This document shows, one piece after another, positions 43,384 to 54,611 of a DNA stretch of 64,000 bases. The stretch covers positions 124,001 to 188,000 of the forward strand of contig JAIWNI010000025.1 in the NCBI GenBank assembly GCA_025331435.1, read 5' to 3'. Origin of the DNA: Choanephora cucurbitarum. Its lineage: Eukaryota > Mucoromycota > Mucoromycetes > Mucorales > Choanephoraceae. Every line of letters starts with the position of its first letter. The first letter of the stretch is position 1. The notes beneath the pieces were generated by a model. That model saw nothing but the letters and a program-made list of their open reading frames with translations. It searched no databases and was not told where the DNA came from. The translations under genes were made by a program, and so were the position numbers.

Positions 43384-46300
43384 TGTGATGACTCGAGCAT
43401 AAAAGTTAAAGCCTACATATTCCTTAAGTGATCCAAAAGCTAACATAGCCAACATAAATGGCAATATACCGAAGTTGAAGTTGGTTTTTATCTCATTGTT
43501 ATAAAATGGTTAAACAATTTATGTAAGACAATAATAATTGTCTTTATGCTGTGCTCCCTAATCAATGAGTCATTTCATTGATAATTTAATTACTGACTAT
43601 TAAGAGAATCTAATGTAAGCGTAGAGTTACAAAATAATCCGTCCGAATTTGTGGACCTAGCTTATGTGGCCATTTTTCATTAAATTTGTCGCATAGAACA
43701 GCAGGAATACATGTTATTTCCTATAAATAGACTCGAAAAAGTGTAAAAGCGTCTTAAAAAGTACCACATTAAAATGTACGATGTAATAGTAAAATGTTTA
43801 CTGCTAATTGGCAGAACACCTGGTGCGACTCTTAAAATGAAGATACCAAGTGTTTTATATGGAAACGATGAAACTTAAAATATCGTCTGAACCAATAGGA
43901 AAACTGGAGATGGTTTACTTGTACGGTAATGCAAAGGACTTAAATCTGGCCTACTGTAAATAACCTATCGTAAATGAATAATGCAAAATGTGATTGTGAA
44001 TAGGGCATTGCGCATTGTAATTCATAACTCACTCTTCACCAGATCAAACAACATTGATAGATTCATACTTTTGCTCATTAAAGGAAAACTATGAATCTCT
44101 TAGCCTTCATGGAATAAACTTAGGCTAGTGTTAGCAGCACTTGTGGTTTCTTATTGTCTCTCTGAAATGAACCTACTCATGCAACACAAGTAAACTGATA
44201 AATCTGACGAAAGCGTTGTTTTGCGAGGTCATCTCCTCCTCGCCGGAATCGCTTCTTATGACATAATCAAGGTATGGTTTTAGATTACACTGATAATTGT
44301 TAGATTGTTTTATCGAAAAGCATCAAAAGTTGTCGAGATTGAATTCCTAAGCAACAAGCTTGTTTTGAGATACTTCAAAAACGGTATTTTATCAGATATC
44401 TCTTTACTGTAAACAGTTCGATTAAATTAAATGTAAAAGTTAGCTAAAACCAATGGTCAAATCAAATAGAACTTATTTTAGACAAAAAATTCATTTTCTG
44501 ATTCTAATTTCAGACAAATCTTTCTGCTAATACTCTTTAAGACGGTTATTAAATGCTAAATAAAAACTTTCTAAAACCCATTGTTTTGACACAATTCTTT
44601 GATGAAATGATTCAATTTCTATTCCTTAAGTGAACACAATTTTAAGTGTTGCATAATTACTTTCCAAGTACACATTTAATGGTCTACTCGAAATAGAAAA
44701 GTATGTGGCAACGTTGGCTTCTTTTGAAAAGGATGTACTTTTTGCAGTAGTGTTTTCCTAGTTCCAGAAAGATTTAGTTCGGTGAAATCTTGTTAAAACA
44801 TGCATACATTGATACTGTATATGATTTGTTTCGTTGTGCTGCAAATCTAATAAATTTGCCCATAGTTATTGTGATAAAGCTGCAAACAAACAAAAAAAGT
44901 TTAAATTTTGTGCGGTTGATTAAGATAAATCAGACGTTGCTTATCGTCAGTTACTGTACAAATGCTTATATCTTTGAGACCAAAAAAACTAATTGTAATG
45001 GAAATGAGTTTTAAATAAGAGCTATTTCAGTCTCTTTAAACTATGAACAGGATCATGTTGTTTATGTCTTAGTTATCCACTCTGTCCAACCAACTACAAT
45101 AGTCGCTTTGTTTACGAGTGTGCATATTATTTAGAAGTAAACTTTTATATTGGGCATACTTTTAAATCAGATGGTATTTTAGCGCCTGAAGCAATTTTTA
45201 TTGCTGAATAATTGCACTCTTATATTGAGCATTCTCTTAAACTAAGCACTCTTAAATCAAACGACTACTGTTGTTCAAATTTGGCCTAGGCTTAAGTAAA
45301 TGTAAGATGCTATTTAAGTAAACAATTTTAGCATCTCTGTACCATTTTCATTGTCACATCACAAGAGTTTTAGTATGACTGGTATCAATAGCTTACTCAC
45401 TATAATCAGGCTTGGGCATCCAATATCACTCCATTAATCGAATTTGACAAAAGTTAATGCTTGGTTTATTATAAGATTAGAATTAATCTCTTCGGGCAAG
45501 ATCACTTATCTATCACAATTACCATAATTGCATTCCAACCTTTAATTATAACTGCTTTTAGATGATTCTAAAGATTGTGATTCCTTCGTAACATGTATAT
45601 CATCACCAGAGGTCTTAAAAATTAAAAAAAAGAAACGTGGCATTTTTGACGGTGATCGCTGGCTAAAAGCACGGAAGTTCCTCTGTGCGGTAGCTAAAAA
45701 TCACTTAGCAAAAAACCATTTACCAAAATTTTTAGAAAACTTACCTGTTTAAAATAAACGCACAACAAATCGAAGCTGTTAATGAGACTATTTAAATGGA
45801 AGTTTATTTAGACTCGGAGAGACTTACGCGTTATAAGTAAAAGTATTGGAATATAAGTAAGAACATTAATAAAATAGATAGAAACATAAGATCAAAATTA
45901 AGAACATGGATAGAAACATATATGAATTGTTAAGGGTATACATAATGCATATAAGCATAAATGAGGGCAAAGAGATAAAAAGGAAGGTGATAAAAAGGGG
46001 TTTAATTTAGCGAGGAGATTGATGTAGTTGTTATAATCACATGTCTAATACAGCGTATAACTAGATAGTCTTGATCTAATACGTACTGCTTATAGTCATA
46101 TTCCTTACAACTTGACAGTCGGCACTTAAACTGCATTTATAACTGACTTCAGATAAATAACGCGTAGCTTTAGTCTTTGTTAATCAGAGTTAACATAGTA
46201 ACTTCACTGTAATTTATCCAGCCCATCTCCTCTTAGTCAAGCACACACGTTTGCTAATAAAGAACTTCCTCTCTTTTTTCGCTCTTCCAGGATTATATAG

Positions 46301-46449
46301 ATTCGAGTTGTACTTTTAGTTTATTGTATTTTCATGTCTGATACAACAGTAGTATTTTGCTTATCAATAATTTACAAATTTGCTTACATTGATTAGCTAG
46401 TAGGTTTCCAACCAAGTGTCCTTATTGAGCAAATATTTTAAACGAGATA
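43384..46449. other. Gene-free AT-rich region
   Basis: I see no gene or recognisable repeat in 3 kb. It lies between two transposons. An open frame at 44790-45014 has no features. Confidence 0.45.
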
Positions 46450-46752
46450 GTCTATTCAAGCATCTCCAATGGACTTTCTATTTTTCAAAATTCCCTAAAT
46501 ATAGAAAGTCAAATAAAATATTGCAACTCCAATGGGAAAAAATCGACTCCTCAAATATAGAAATGTTCTAAAAAATATGAAAAAATCCTCAAATTTGAGG
46601 ATTTTTGAAATATTCCAAATGACTTTCCAAATGAGAAAAATGGCTCTAAATTTTAATGAATATTTTGATTTATGCATAGCTTATTGAAGAAAAGCAACAT
46701 CAATTGTACAATCCAAAGTTAGTATATAACTGCGTTTACATTTTCTGATATT

Positions 46753-47715
46753 TTGTTACCTCTTTTTCTTCTTACAAACTTACTCAATCAAACTTTCATT
46801 AACAAATTCACACTAAAAATAAGCCAAACACAAATCACAAACGACAACATTGTCAAATCAAGCGGTAGAGGCGAGGCCTTCAGCAAGGAAGAAGACGTAG
46901 CATTTTGCAAAGCTTGGGTGGTCATCAGCCTCGATGGTATCACTGGTGCAGACCAAAAATCCACACAGTTATGGGATAGAATTTTTGACATGTACACAAG
47001 GGCCCCACCAAACACCAAGCGTTCTTTGAGCTCGCTACAAAAGAGATGGACAATCATATCCAAGGAAGTCACCTTGTACTCTGGCTTCTGGGGCTAAGCC
47101 GATCGAGAGGCTTCCAGTGGAACAAACGAATTTGACAAAGTAAGCGTTTATTTGTCCATGAATCACAGTTTGTCGTAATTAAACCACTTTAATCAGATTG
47201 CCTTGGCAACGAGATACCATTTAGCCAATACCAAGAGCAAGAAGTCGGATTAAACTTTTAGGCACTGCTATGACTATCTGAAGCGGTTGCCTAAATGGTC
47301 ATCCAACATCGAGAAAAAGGCAAGAGAGGCCTCGGAAGCAAGAAAGGCTACTCGTGTCGAAACTGAGGCTCCTGAGGAAGAGAATCTAGAAGTCTTGGAA
47401 GTAGAGCAAGATCGAGTTGACGGGTTTTAGAGACCACGCGATCAAAAGCAACTGAAGAAGCGGGAATTCGCTAGACGTGAAATCAAAGCCGCAGAAGAGA
47501 GGGTAGAAAAGCGGTTTGCTGAATGGAAGGAGATTCCTTCCCGCACCCAAGCTCTTCTTGAAAGGGGTACAATTATTACACTTCTTTCTTTGGACTCCTT
47601 TGCACCTGAGATGCAAAGTGATCCTGAAAAGGCCAATGCCATTAGGTCTCTTCAGGCCGAATACTATGAAAGCCTGAAGAAAAATGCTGCATCTTCTTCT
47701 GAAAATGAACAATGA
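46753..47715 (+). pseudogene. Harbinger Myb/SANT-like accessory protein, with premature stops
   Basis: A SANT-like domain (GRGEAFSKEEDVAFCKAW...QLWDRIFDMY...SLSSLQKRW) is encoded at about 46860-47060. Reading continues in frame after a TAA (47095-47097) to a GTAAGC donor near 47139. It resumes after an acceptor near 47197 (IALATRYHLANTKSKKSD), passes a second TAA (about 47251) and a TAG (about 47428), and ends at 47715. The C-terminal part is a charged, helical region (RPRDQKQLKKREFARRE...). Such proteins help the transposase enter the nucleus and bind the ends. No ATG is found at the 5' end. All three stops would be CAA or CAG codons with C changed to T. Confidence 0.8.
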
Positions 47716-47748
47716 AAACCTTTTTTTTAAGTTTTGTTGCTTCAACTT

Positions 47749-49090
47749 TTAATCATAGCAAGTCTCTATAAGATCATTCTTTAGATCGTCATGAATTGTT
47801 TTGCTTTGAACCATTTGCATTTTACGCACTCTGGTAGTAGTGGTAGTCGAGGGTGACTCTTTTACAAAAGAAAGCAGCACGGAAGGATCAAAGTCCGAAT
47901 CGGAGTTGCTGGTTCTTCTTTCTTCTACAATCATGTCATGGACGATAACACAAGCTTTCACTATCAAATGCTGATGATATTGGTCCCAGCATCTAGCACC
48001 TTTGGTCGATATCTGAAACCTTCCCTGCAGAACACCAAAAGCGCGCTCAACATCTTTTCGTACTGCTTCTTGTCTAAAAGCAAAGTTGACAAGCTTTAAT
48101 AATAACAATATAAGTTTTACAATGATATCAAACGCTTATTAAATCTTGATACCTTACCTTTGGTGCATTTGCCGGTGGATCTGATATGGTGCTCATTAAA
48201 GTAGCCCATGATGGATAGATGGCATTAACAAGATAGTATCCCATATTGTATCGGCGGGCATTAGCTTTGAATACAACTGGGCTGTTTGTATCAGCAATCC
48301 AATCATCGAAAAGGGTTGAATTGTTAAGAATATTGAGGTCATTTAATGAACCTGGCGATCCAAAGTTGTGATGCCAGATCCACAAATCGTATGAAGCAAC
48401 CGCTTCAAGCACCATAGTTGCCTTGCCCTTTCTATTGAGATATTGCCCCTTCCAAGAGGAAGGACAGTTCTTCCACTCTCAGTGCATGCAGTCGAGAGAG
48501 CCCAGCATCCCAGGAAAGCCTCTCATCTCTCCCCAAGCAAGAAGGCTTTTCACATCATCACTGTTAGGCTTTCTGAAATACTCGTCCCCAAAGCTTTTGA
48601 TTACGGCCTTGAGGAAGCGAACAAAGTAATCAGCAGAACTGCTCTCTGACATACCAAAGTACTCATCCATAGCATCAAAGTCGTTACCTTTGGCAAGCAA
48701 GCGAATACCCGAAGCAATTTTTTGTCTGGTAGATGCTCCTGATAGATCTCGAGCATCTTTTAGTAAAACAAACTGGGCATCTGCTTCCAGGACGCCAGCT
48801 TCCATCCTCAAAAAGAGCTCTTTGGACATTCTGAAGCGTTTTTTGAACAACTCTTCAGTATATCGGCAATCATTGTTGAAGTAATTTTCATTTAATCTCT
48901 GGTCAAGTTCGACTCTATCACGACGAATGAACCTTCTCCCAAAAACAGATCCGGTTCTCTCTGTGCAATCTTCTTCAAATTGTCTTTTTCTTTCATTGAT
49001 ATTACTATTTTCCAAATTAAAGAAGTCTTCACCTATATCTAAACTCATGTTTAAGAGTTCGCTGTAGCTTTTAAGTTGTTGGTTGTTCAT
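47749..49090 (-). pseudogene. Harbinger DDE transposase (DDE_4-type), one premature stop
   Basis: Exons 49090-48158 and 48093-47749 join in phase 0 across a 65-bp intron, for 425 codons. Conserved features are visible: the helical N-terminus with YTEELFKKRFRMSKELF, RQKIASGIRLLAKG, first Asp in LGSLDCMH, second Asp in GSLNDLNIL, and Glu in VRKDVERAFGVLQGRF. The only lesion seen is TGA at 48481-48479, exactly where the family has Trp (DCMH-W-EWKNCP). The rest of the frame is open, so decay is recent. Confidence 0.88.
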
Positions 49091-49293
49091 TTTAAAGGTT
49101 TGATTGTATTTTGCTTATGAGTGGAAGGAAAAAGATTGTATAATTTCAAAATTGATCATTCAAATTTAGTCAGTCAGATTTGGAGAGTCCATTGGAATGA
49201 ACAAAAATTAGGAATGTTATATTTAGTCGTTTCCTTTTTCGTAAATTATAGAAAGTCAGATTTAGAAAGTCCATTGGAGATGCTCTAATAGAC

Positions 49294-49769
49294 ACATTCT
49301 CTTGTTAGTGACGCCCTCAAAATATTGTCCAATTGTTATATAACGTGTATACTTTAGAAGTGATTTGGATAATAAAGACTATGTAAGTACTTTTTGAGGC
49401 TTGTTAGTAGCTTTATTGAGACTTCAAGGAAGAACGAGAATTTATAACAGACGACTATTAGCTACAGAGATATCTTTCTACTGATGTCTATATTAGAAGT
49501 TTGGTACTACAATGGATGTGTACATCTTGTGATGGTTGGAAAGATGGAACAAAGTGAAAATGAGGACTGTTATTTAACACTAATATGTCTTCAGTAGAAG
49601 TCAGTTGTACTTAATAAACTTGCATAAAACTGTCAATGCAAGCACCAACATGAAGTAAAGAAGGATTTTGTGAATGTGTATACCGCGCAAACAATCCGTT
49701 GCATAACTTGAACTTATTATTCTAAATATTGTTACTTTTGGTGAAATCTAAGTTTCCTTCAAAGAAATG
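49294..49769. other. Spacer, no gene seen
   Basis: AT-rich sequence between the Harbinger element and the pseudogene relic. Nothing recognised. Confidence 0.45.
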
Positions 49770-50520
49770 CTAATAGAAGTCATTTGCATTACCATCAATA
49801 TAACGTAAGATTTCTTCGTCAGTCTTGAATCTGGCTTCTTCTTGATTCAATTGAGAGCCATCATTTGCAACTTGTCGCATAACTGTTTGTTTGCAAAAGT
49901 TCACAGCAAGTTGCTTTAAACTTCAGCTTTGTTGGTGTGTTCAATACTCTCTCTTATGTGCTTATTGAATTGCCAACTTGTTTCTGTTTCGAACATCAAA
50001 GCTATGCCAAAAAGTTTGATGTATTGGGATAGTCGGGTCAGGAAATGAGCCTTGATCTTTAGGTGATAAGTACCCTACTTCACGTGTATGCATTCCTGAT
50101 TATATACAAAGAGAATGACAATCAGTTCTCGAGATACTTAATTCATCTTTCAGTTAATCTATCGAAACCTACAAACAATTGCTTTACAAAAAAAAGAGAG
50201 CATAAGTATCCAAGTTGAACAAAACAAGGAATTATGAAGTTAAGGCTTCCTGCTGCATTGAAAACTAGATATTAAAATTACTGGGACTTATTGAGACAAG
50301 ATTCTGAAGCCCCTTCCCATGAACAAATCCACATGTTAAAGTTCTTGATTAACCTTTTTGAGGAGCATTTTGATTGCTTGTGGTTGTTGAGAGCGGTAAT
50401 GTCTTTACTAATTGTCCTTTGCTAGCAACGATTTTGACTGAATCAGTTATCAAGTACTCGGACACACCTAACAACACTACGTAAACTTTTTTGGTTTGAG
50501 TATTCTGTTAAAGATTGAAA
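49770..50520 (-). pseudogene. Unidentified multi-exon gene relic
   Basis: Minus-strand segments read as protein: about 50510-50360 (KVYVVLLGVSEYLITDS..., closed by a GTTAAT donor) and 50096-49950 after a TATAATCAG acceptor (GMHTREVGYLSPKDQ..., TFWHSFDVRNRNKL). A terminal segment ends DEEILRYIDGNANDFY at the TAG 49772-49770. Between the last two, frames shift at least twice (about 49955 and 49925). I recognise no family. The pattern is that of a host gene or old element losing function. Confidence 0.35.
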
Positions 50521-51488
50521 GTTTTCAATTGTAACAGAGCATTTGTGTGCATGTTTTTAAATGATAAATCCTTTGCTGTTAAGTTTTCCCCAATGTTGTG
50601 ATCTTTGCAGGCTCAGATAAATTCAATGAAAGGGAACTCGAAACTGTTATTTAAAAAGAACGAGAGGGAACTAATTCTACTGCACGTTCATGTTGTGTTA
50701 ATATACCATTTCTGTTTCGATTTCAATCAATTACTCCGTTACAATTTTATCTGTATGAGCAGTTTTCCTACTGGGATGACTGGTCACCTTTATAAAAAGA
50801 TGTCTGTAACCATATTTCTTCCTCCGCCTTAAATAAGGTGGGGATATGTTTTCAACTAGATTCATATCTTGGTGAGAAGCTATTTATGCTTTATCAAGAT
50901 ATGTGTTTTGTCTTGGAAAGTATCTGAATATACCATGCTTAACTGTTTCATACTTGTTCACTTGTTTCGTTGGATGTTAGATCAGTTTAAATAGTGTGAT
51001 AATGATAGACAAGCCCTTTGTGTGTATGTCTCAGAACTATCTTTATCCAAGTAATGATTTAGTCTTTTCTGATAATGAAATCTCTAGAATCATTGCTTGT
51101 ATTGTTAGATGCTGCTACCTTGATTTTATAAGGCCTATGCAACCATCCTGTTATAATAATGTACCATGTCATATAGCTATTTTCAGTATTGGAGAAAAAG
51201 GAGAATCCATGAATATAAGTCTGATCATGCTTTCAATGTGTTAGCTACGCACATTGAATGCCTTATATATCAATTCATCGCTTTTTAGCCAGCACTTGCT
51301 ATATGTTTAATTTTCGTCTTCCCTTTGGTAACATTTAGTGTAATTTTAGGTTTCCAACTTTATGAACATTATTTGGTTTATTGTTATTTTGACATTATCT
51401 GTCAAAATAACATTTATCTTTTCTTGAGATGATTAATTAAATTTCCGAATTTTATATTTTCTTGTTTGAATGCATGCCCAAAGACGAC
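50521..51488. other. AT-rich region, no gene seen
   Basis: Open frames at 50605-50832 and 50996-51244 have no features. It ends at the first pogo copy. Confidence 0.4.
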
Positions 51489-51686
51489 ATTAGTAATATA
51501 ATAAAATTTTCAAAATCATATTACTATATCATATTTGATTTAGTAATATTACATAATAGTAATATTTTAAACTCAACAGCAGTCGCTATCCAAATAAGGA
51601 AACTATGCACTACTTCTTTATACTTTGACACTTATAATGTGTTCGCGATATAATAACAAACACCTCCTTATTACCCATCATTCATT

Positions 51687-54041
51687 ATGACCTACAACCT
51701 TTCTAAAAAATCAACCTCCAAGAGTATTCGTCCCTCGAGAATTACTCTCAACCGTGCTCGTGCCCTTGCAGTTCGAAGTCAATCTAACAATGCCACTGGA
51801 TCTCAACGGGTAGAAAGAGTTCGCTTCACTAATGAAGAAAAGCTCAAGATTTGCGAACGTTATTTTTTGATCAAGCCTTCACTCAATCAAGCTGAGATTT
51901 GTACTTGGGCCAAGGAAGAGTTCCAGCTGTCTAAGGAGCCTAGTCAGCCAACCATCAATATTATTTTGAGAAAATACTCAGAATTGAAAGAAATCGATGG
52001 TTCAAAGCTCGACAGCTTCAGCAACAAGGGAGCAGAATTCCCCAAGCTTGAGGAAGAGCTTCTCAAGTTTGTGAAGACAATGGAGAATGCGTCTTTTGGA
52101 ATCAACTCCCACTCTCTTCGCCATGAAGCTGAGTTTCTGTGTCGTTTAAATCCTGAGTTGTTAGATGGCAAGGAAGATGCCTGTCTTCTCTCAAGGCTGG
52201 TTTGACAACTTCCTTAAGCGCAATGACTTAAGGTGCCGCCTTATGAATGGTGAGGCTGGCTCAGTAGATATGTTCCAGCCCAGTCGTTCTACTCAAGGTC
52301 GAGGAGATCAAGGCAAAGCTTGCTTGCTATGACAGAAGAGATATATACAATTTCGACGAGACTGGTCTTTTTTACCGTCAAGCACCTCAAAAAACCATCT
52401 CCACCAAAGATGTAGCTGGTGGTAAGGTCGATAAGACCAGACTTACCATCGGCTTCATGTGCAATGCCGACGGCTCAAAGAAAGAAGAGCCATTGATTAT
52501 TGGTACGGCTGAAAAGCCCCTCTGCTTCAAGAGAAAAGATGGTATGTTATCAACATAAGAGCTAGCGACTTCCAAGTTCACATCCCACTAAATATACTAC
52601 ATAGCCTCTGAACTTGGCTTCCACCATTACTACTGGAACAAGAGTGCATGGATGACAAAAGCAATTTTTGCGAATTACTTCCGTGTGTTCAACACCAAGA
52701 TGGAAGTGACCCGTCGTAAGGTGCTTGTTCTCTTGGACAATGCATCTGTTCACGATTACAAATTGAAGTACTCGAACATTGAGTTCTTGTACTTGCCGCC
52801 CAACACCACCTCCCACCTCCAACCTTTGGATGCTGGTATTATTGCCAGCTTCAAAAAGCAATACAGGTAAACTTAATAGACAAAAAAGTCTTATACGATC
52901 ACAAATGTTAATAGAATGTTAAACATAGAAAATTGCAATACACTGCTGCCGCTGTGAAGTATCGCATCGCTATGATGAACGACAAGTTGAGCGATGAGAT
53001 CAACTGGACGCTTGGAGACAGATACAACCTGTCTCTTCCTGTCGACAGAAGGTGCAACAAGAAGAAAAACTTCTTCTACCGTGACCAGCTGCAAGGTATG
53101 CAGGATATCAAGCGTGCTTGGGGATCAGTTTCCTCGGAAACTATCTCCAACTGCTACTTGCATACTGGCTTGTTTGAGCCACTGAACAACTCTGGTGAAG
53201 TGCGCGAAGTTGCCAAGCAACATGAATCTGGTCTCCTAGATGATATTAACGATCAACTTTCCGTTTTGGGAGTTGGTCGTTATGATGAAGAAGACCTTGT
53301 TGAGGGTAATGAAGAAGAAGCTTGCTCTCTCTTTGAGAATTCAGAGCAGTCAAATGAAATCGATGCCGAAGATGAAGACGAAGTTGACAAGGTCAATGAA
53401 ACCATTGACAACGAAATGCTTATCCAAGCATTTCAAACCATTATGCATTTGTCGAAGGGAGAAGAGGATGATGATGTTGTGTGGTGATCTGAGCACATTT
53501 AGTCTCAACAATGACAATAAGGTTACATAAAAAGACCAAATAAGTCATTTCAGATATAACATCAGAACTAAAGTAAAAAGATCTAAATCCTTACCAAATA
53601 AAGAATCCAATTGAAGTCAGTAAAGTTCACACTAAAGAACTAGACTAAAGAGATAGCATCACATCATTCGGGTACATAAGTCTCCAGGACAAGGAATGAT
53701 GAAGTCAATTAAAGTCACAAGTAAAGAAGTAAACTAATTTAGTACGAAATCTCCAATATGTGATTACATCAAAGTCTTTATTGAAAACATATAAATAATT
53801 GCTGTATTTGTATCTACGTAAAGAGGATCGATCTTTTAGAATAATAAACAGAGTATAAACCGTCTCGTTGTACTTCTTACTGTCTCTCTACCTTTTCTAC
53901 TTTTCATAACTTATATTTATCAAAACATCACATGTTGCGTTTATGCAAGCTGTCAAGGACCGTGCTAGTAAACTTGTTTTACAAATAGCATCAACCTAGA
54001 CTAAACGATCAAAGATTCATAGTTATTTTGAAAGACAATAA
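51687..54041 (+). pseudogene. pogo-like transposase, copy 1, inactivated
   Basis: It encodes the same protein as the intact copy at 61072-62963. Compared with that copy there is a one-base insertion near 52175 (GKE-KPVF region), another near 52273 (gttcc for gtcc), the 453-bp solo LTR insertion after codons for ...EEDDDV, and a TAG replacing an AAG codon near 53997. The two intron positions (donor near 52541 and near 52866) are preserved. The HTH region and the D-D-D blocks (YNFDETG, VLLDNASVH, LQPLDAGII) are still readable. Confidence 0.9.
53480..53932. mobile_element. Solo LTR inserted in pogo copy 1
   Basis: A 453-bp insert absent from copy 2, starting TGTGGTGATC and ending CATCACA, flanked by a perfect 5-bp duplication TGTTG (53475-53479 and 53933-53937). 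TG...CA ends and the 5-bp duplication fit a solo LTR of a gypsy-type element. It is not related to the LTRs of Gypsy-1, -2 or -3 by eye. Confidence 0.88.
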
Positions 54042-54292
54042 AGCCTGATTTTTTCTAAAACCAGTAACAAAATGATAGAAAGCCACGGTTATATTAACAT
54101 TTTGACCAATAAAATTCAAGTATTATAAAAATTTAGTAATAATATTTTTTGAAAGTGTATTACTTATTACTAAATCGAAAATAGTAATATTTGGCTGGTA
54201 AACCTTATTTTTCTCAAAAAATGTATTACTATATCAAATTTTCGGGGTTTTAATTATTATTAAATCGAGGTTCGACTGTATTATCTCTCTTA

Positions 54293-54611
54293 TGTTGTAT
54301 TGGGTCTTTTGTACCTTTGTGACTGACTAACTATTCTGATTTCTAATATCTCCTTGACTATAATATATCCTTAGGGAAATTCAATAATTGCGAGAGAAGT
54401 TGTTTTTATGGGGAAGTAAAAACAAGTTATTCTTTTTATTTCAATTCATAATAATGGTTTTATATCTTTTTTTGTGCTACTGGCTGTTTCAGTATACACT
54501 CCTAACTTCGTTGCCTTATTCGTCGATCTTCTAAACACACCAGAATCTCTTGGTTTTATCGCCAATTTCAGTCCGTTCTAGAGTGACAGGTCTCCCAGTC
54601 ACATCCTCACA
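54293..54611 (-). repeat. Gypsy-3 3' LTR
   Basis: A 319-bp repeat matching 60560-60878. The pol stop codon (54531-54533) lies inside it, 78-80 bp from its upstream end on the minus strand. Confidence 0.94.

Larger units (their letters stand above)
46450..49293. mobile_element. PIF/Harbinger-type DNA transposon, decayed
   Basis: About 2.8 kb bounded by inverted repeats: agcatctccaatggactttct at 46459-46479 and its reverse complement at 49264-49284. An outer GTCTATT/AATAGAC pair extends the inverted repeat to 46450 and 49293 after two mismatched bases. Inside are the two genes typical of the superfamily, convergent: a Myb-like protein (+) and a DDE transposase (-). A 3-bp target duplication is not evident. 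Both genes carry premature stops. Confidence 0.88.
51489..54280 (+). mobile_element. pogo/Tigger-like DNA transposon, copy 1 (defective)
   Basis: Its sequence runs parallel to copy 2 (63177-60879, opposite strand) from the subterminal attagtaata region to the 3' terminal inverted repeat cgaggttcgactg, followed by TA. The outer 15-20 bp of the 5' inverted repeat do not match copy 2 and seem lost. The copy carries a solo LTR (53480-53932), two small insertions and one stop in the transposase. Confidence 0.88.

Noticed and set aside
47386..47745. Minus-strand frames (119 and 66 codons) inside the Harbinger element
   Set aside because: They are shadows of the charged C-terminal part of the Myb-like gene on the plus strand and show no domain.
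46450..49293. A 3-bp target duplication for the Harbinger element
   Set aside because: Flanks tested at several possible ends (tca/cta, caa/tct, ata/aca) do not match, so the duplication is either mutated or the exact ends are misplaced.
54271..54280. ggttcgactg resembling a tRNA B-box (also at 63168-63177)
   Set aside because: It is the pogo terminal inverted repeat; no A-box or cloverleaf surrounds it.
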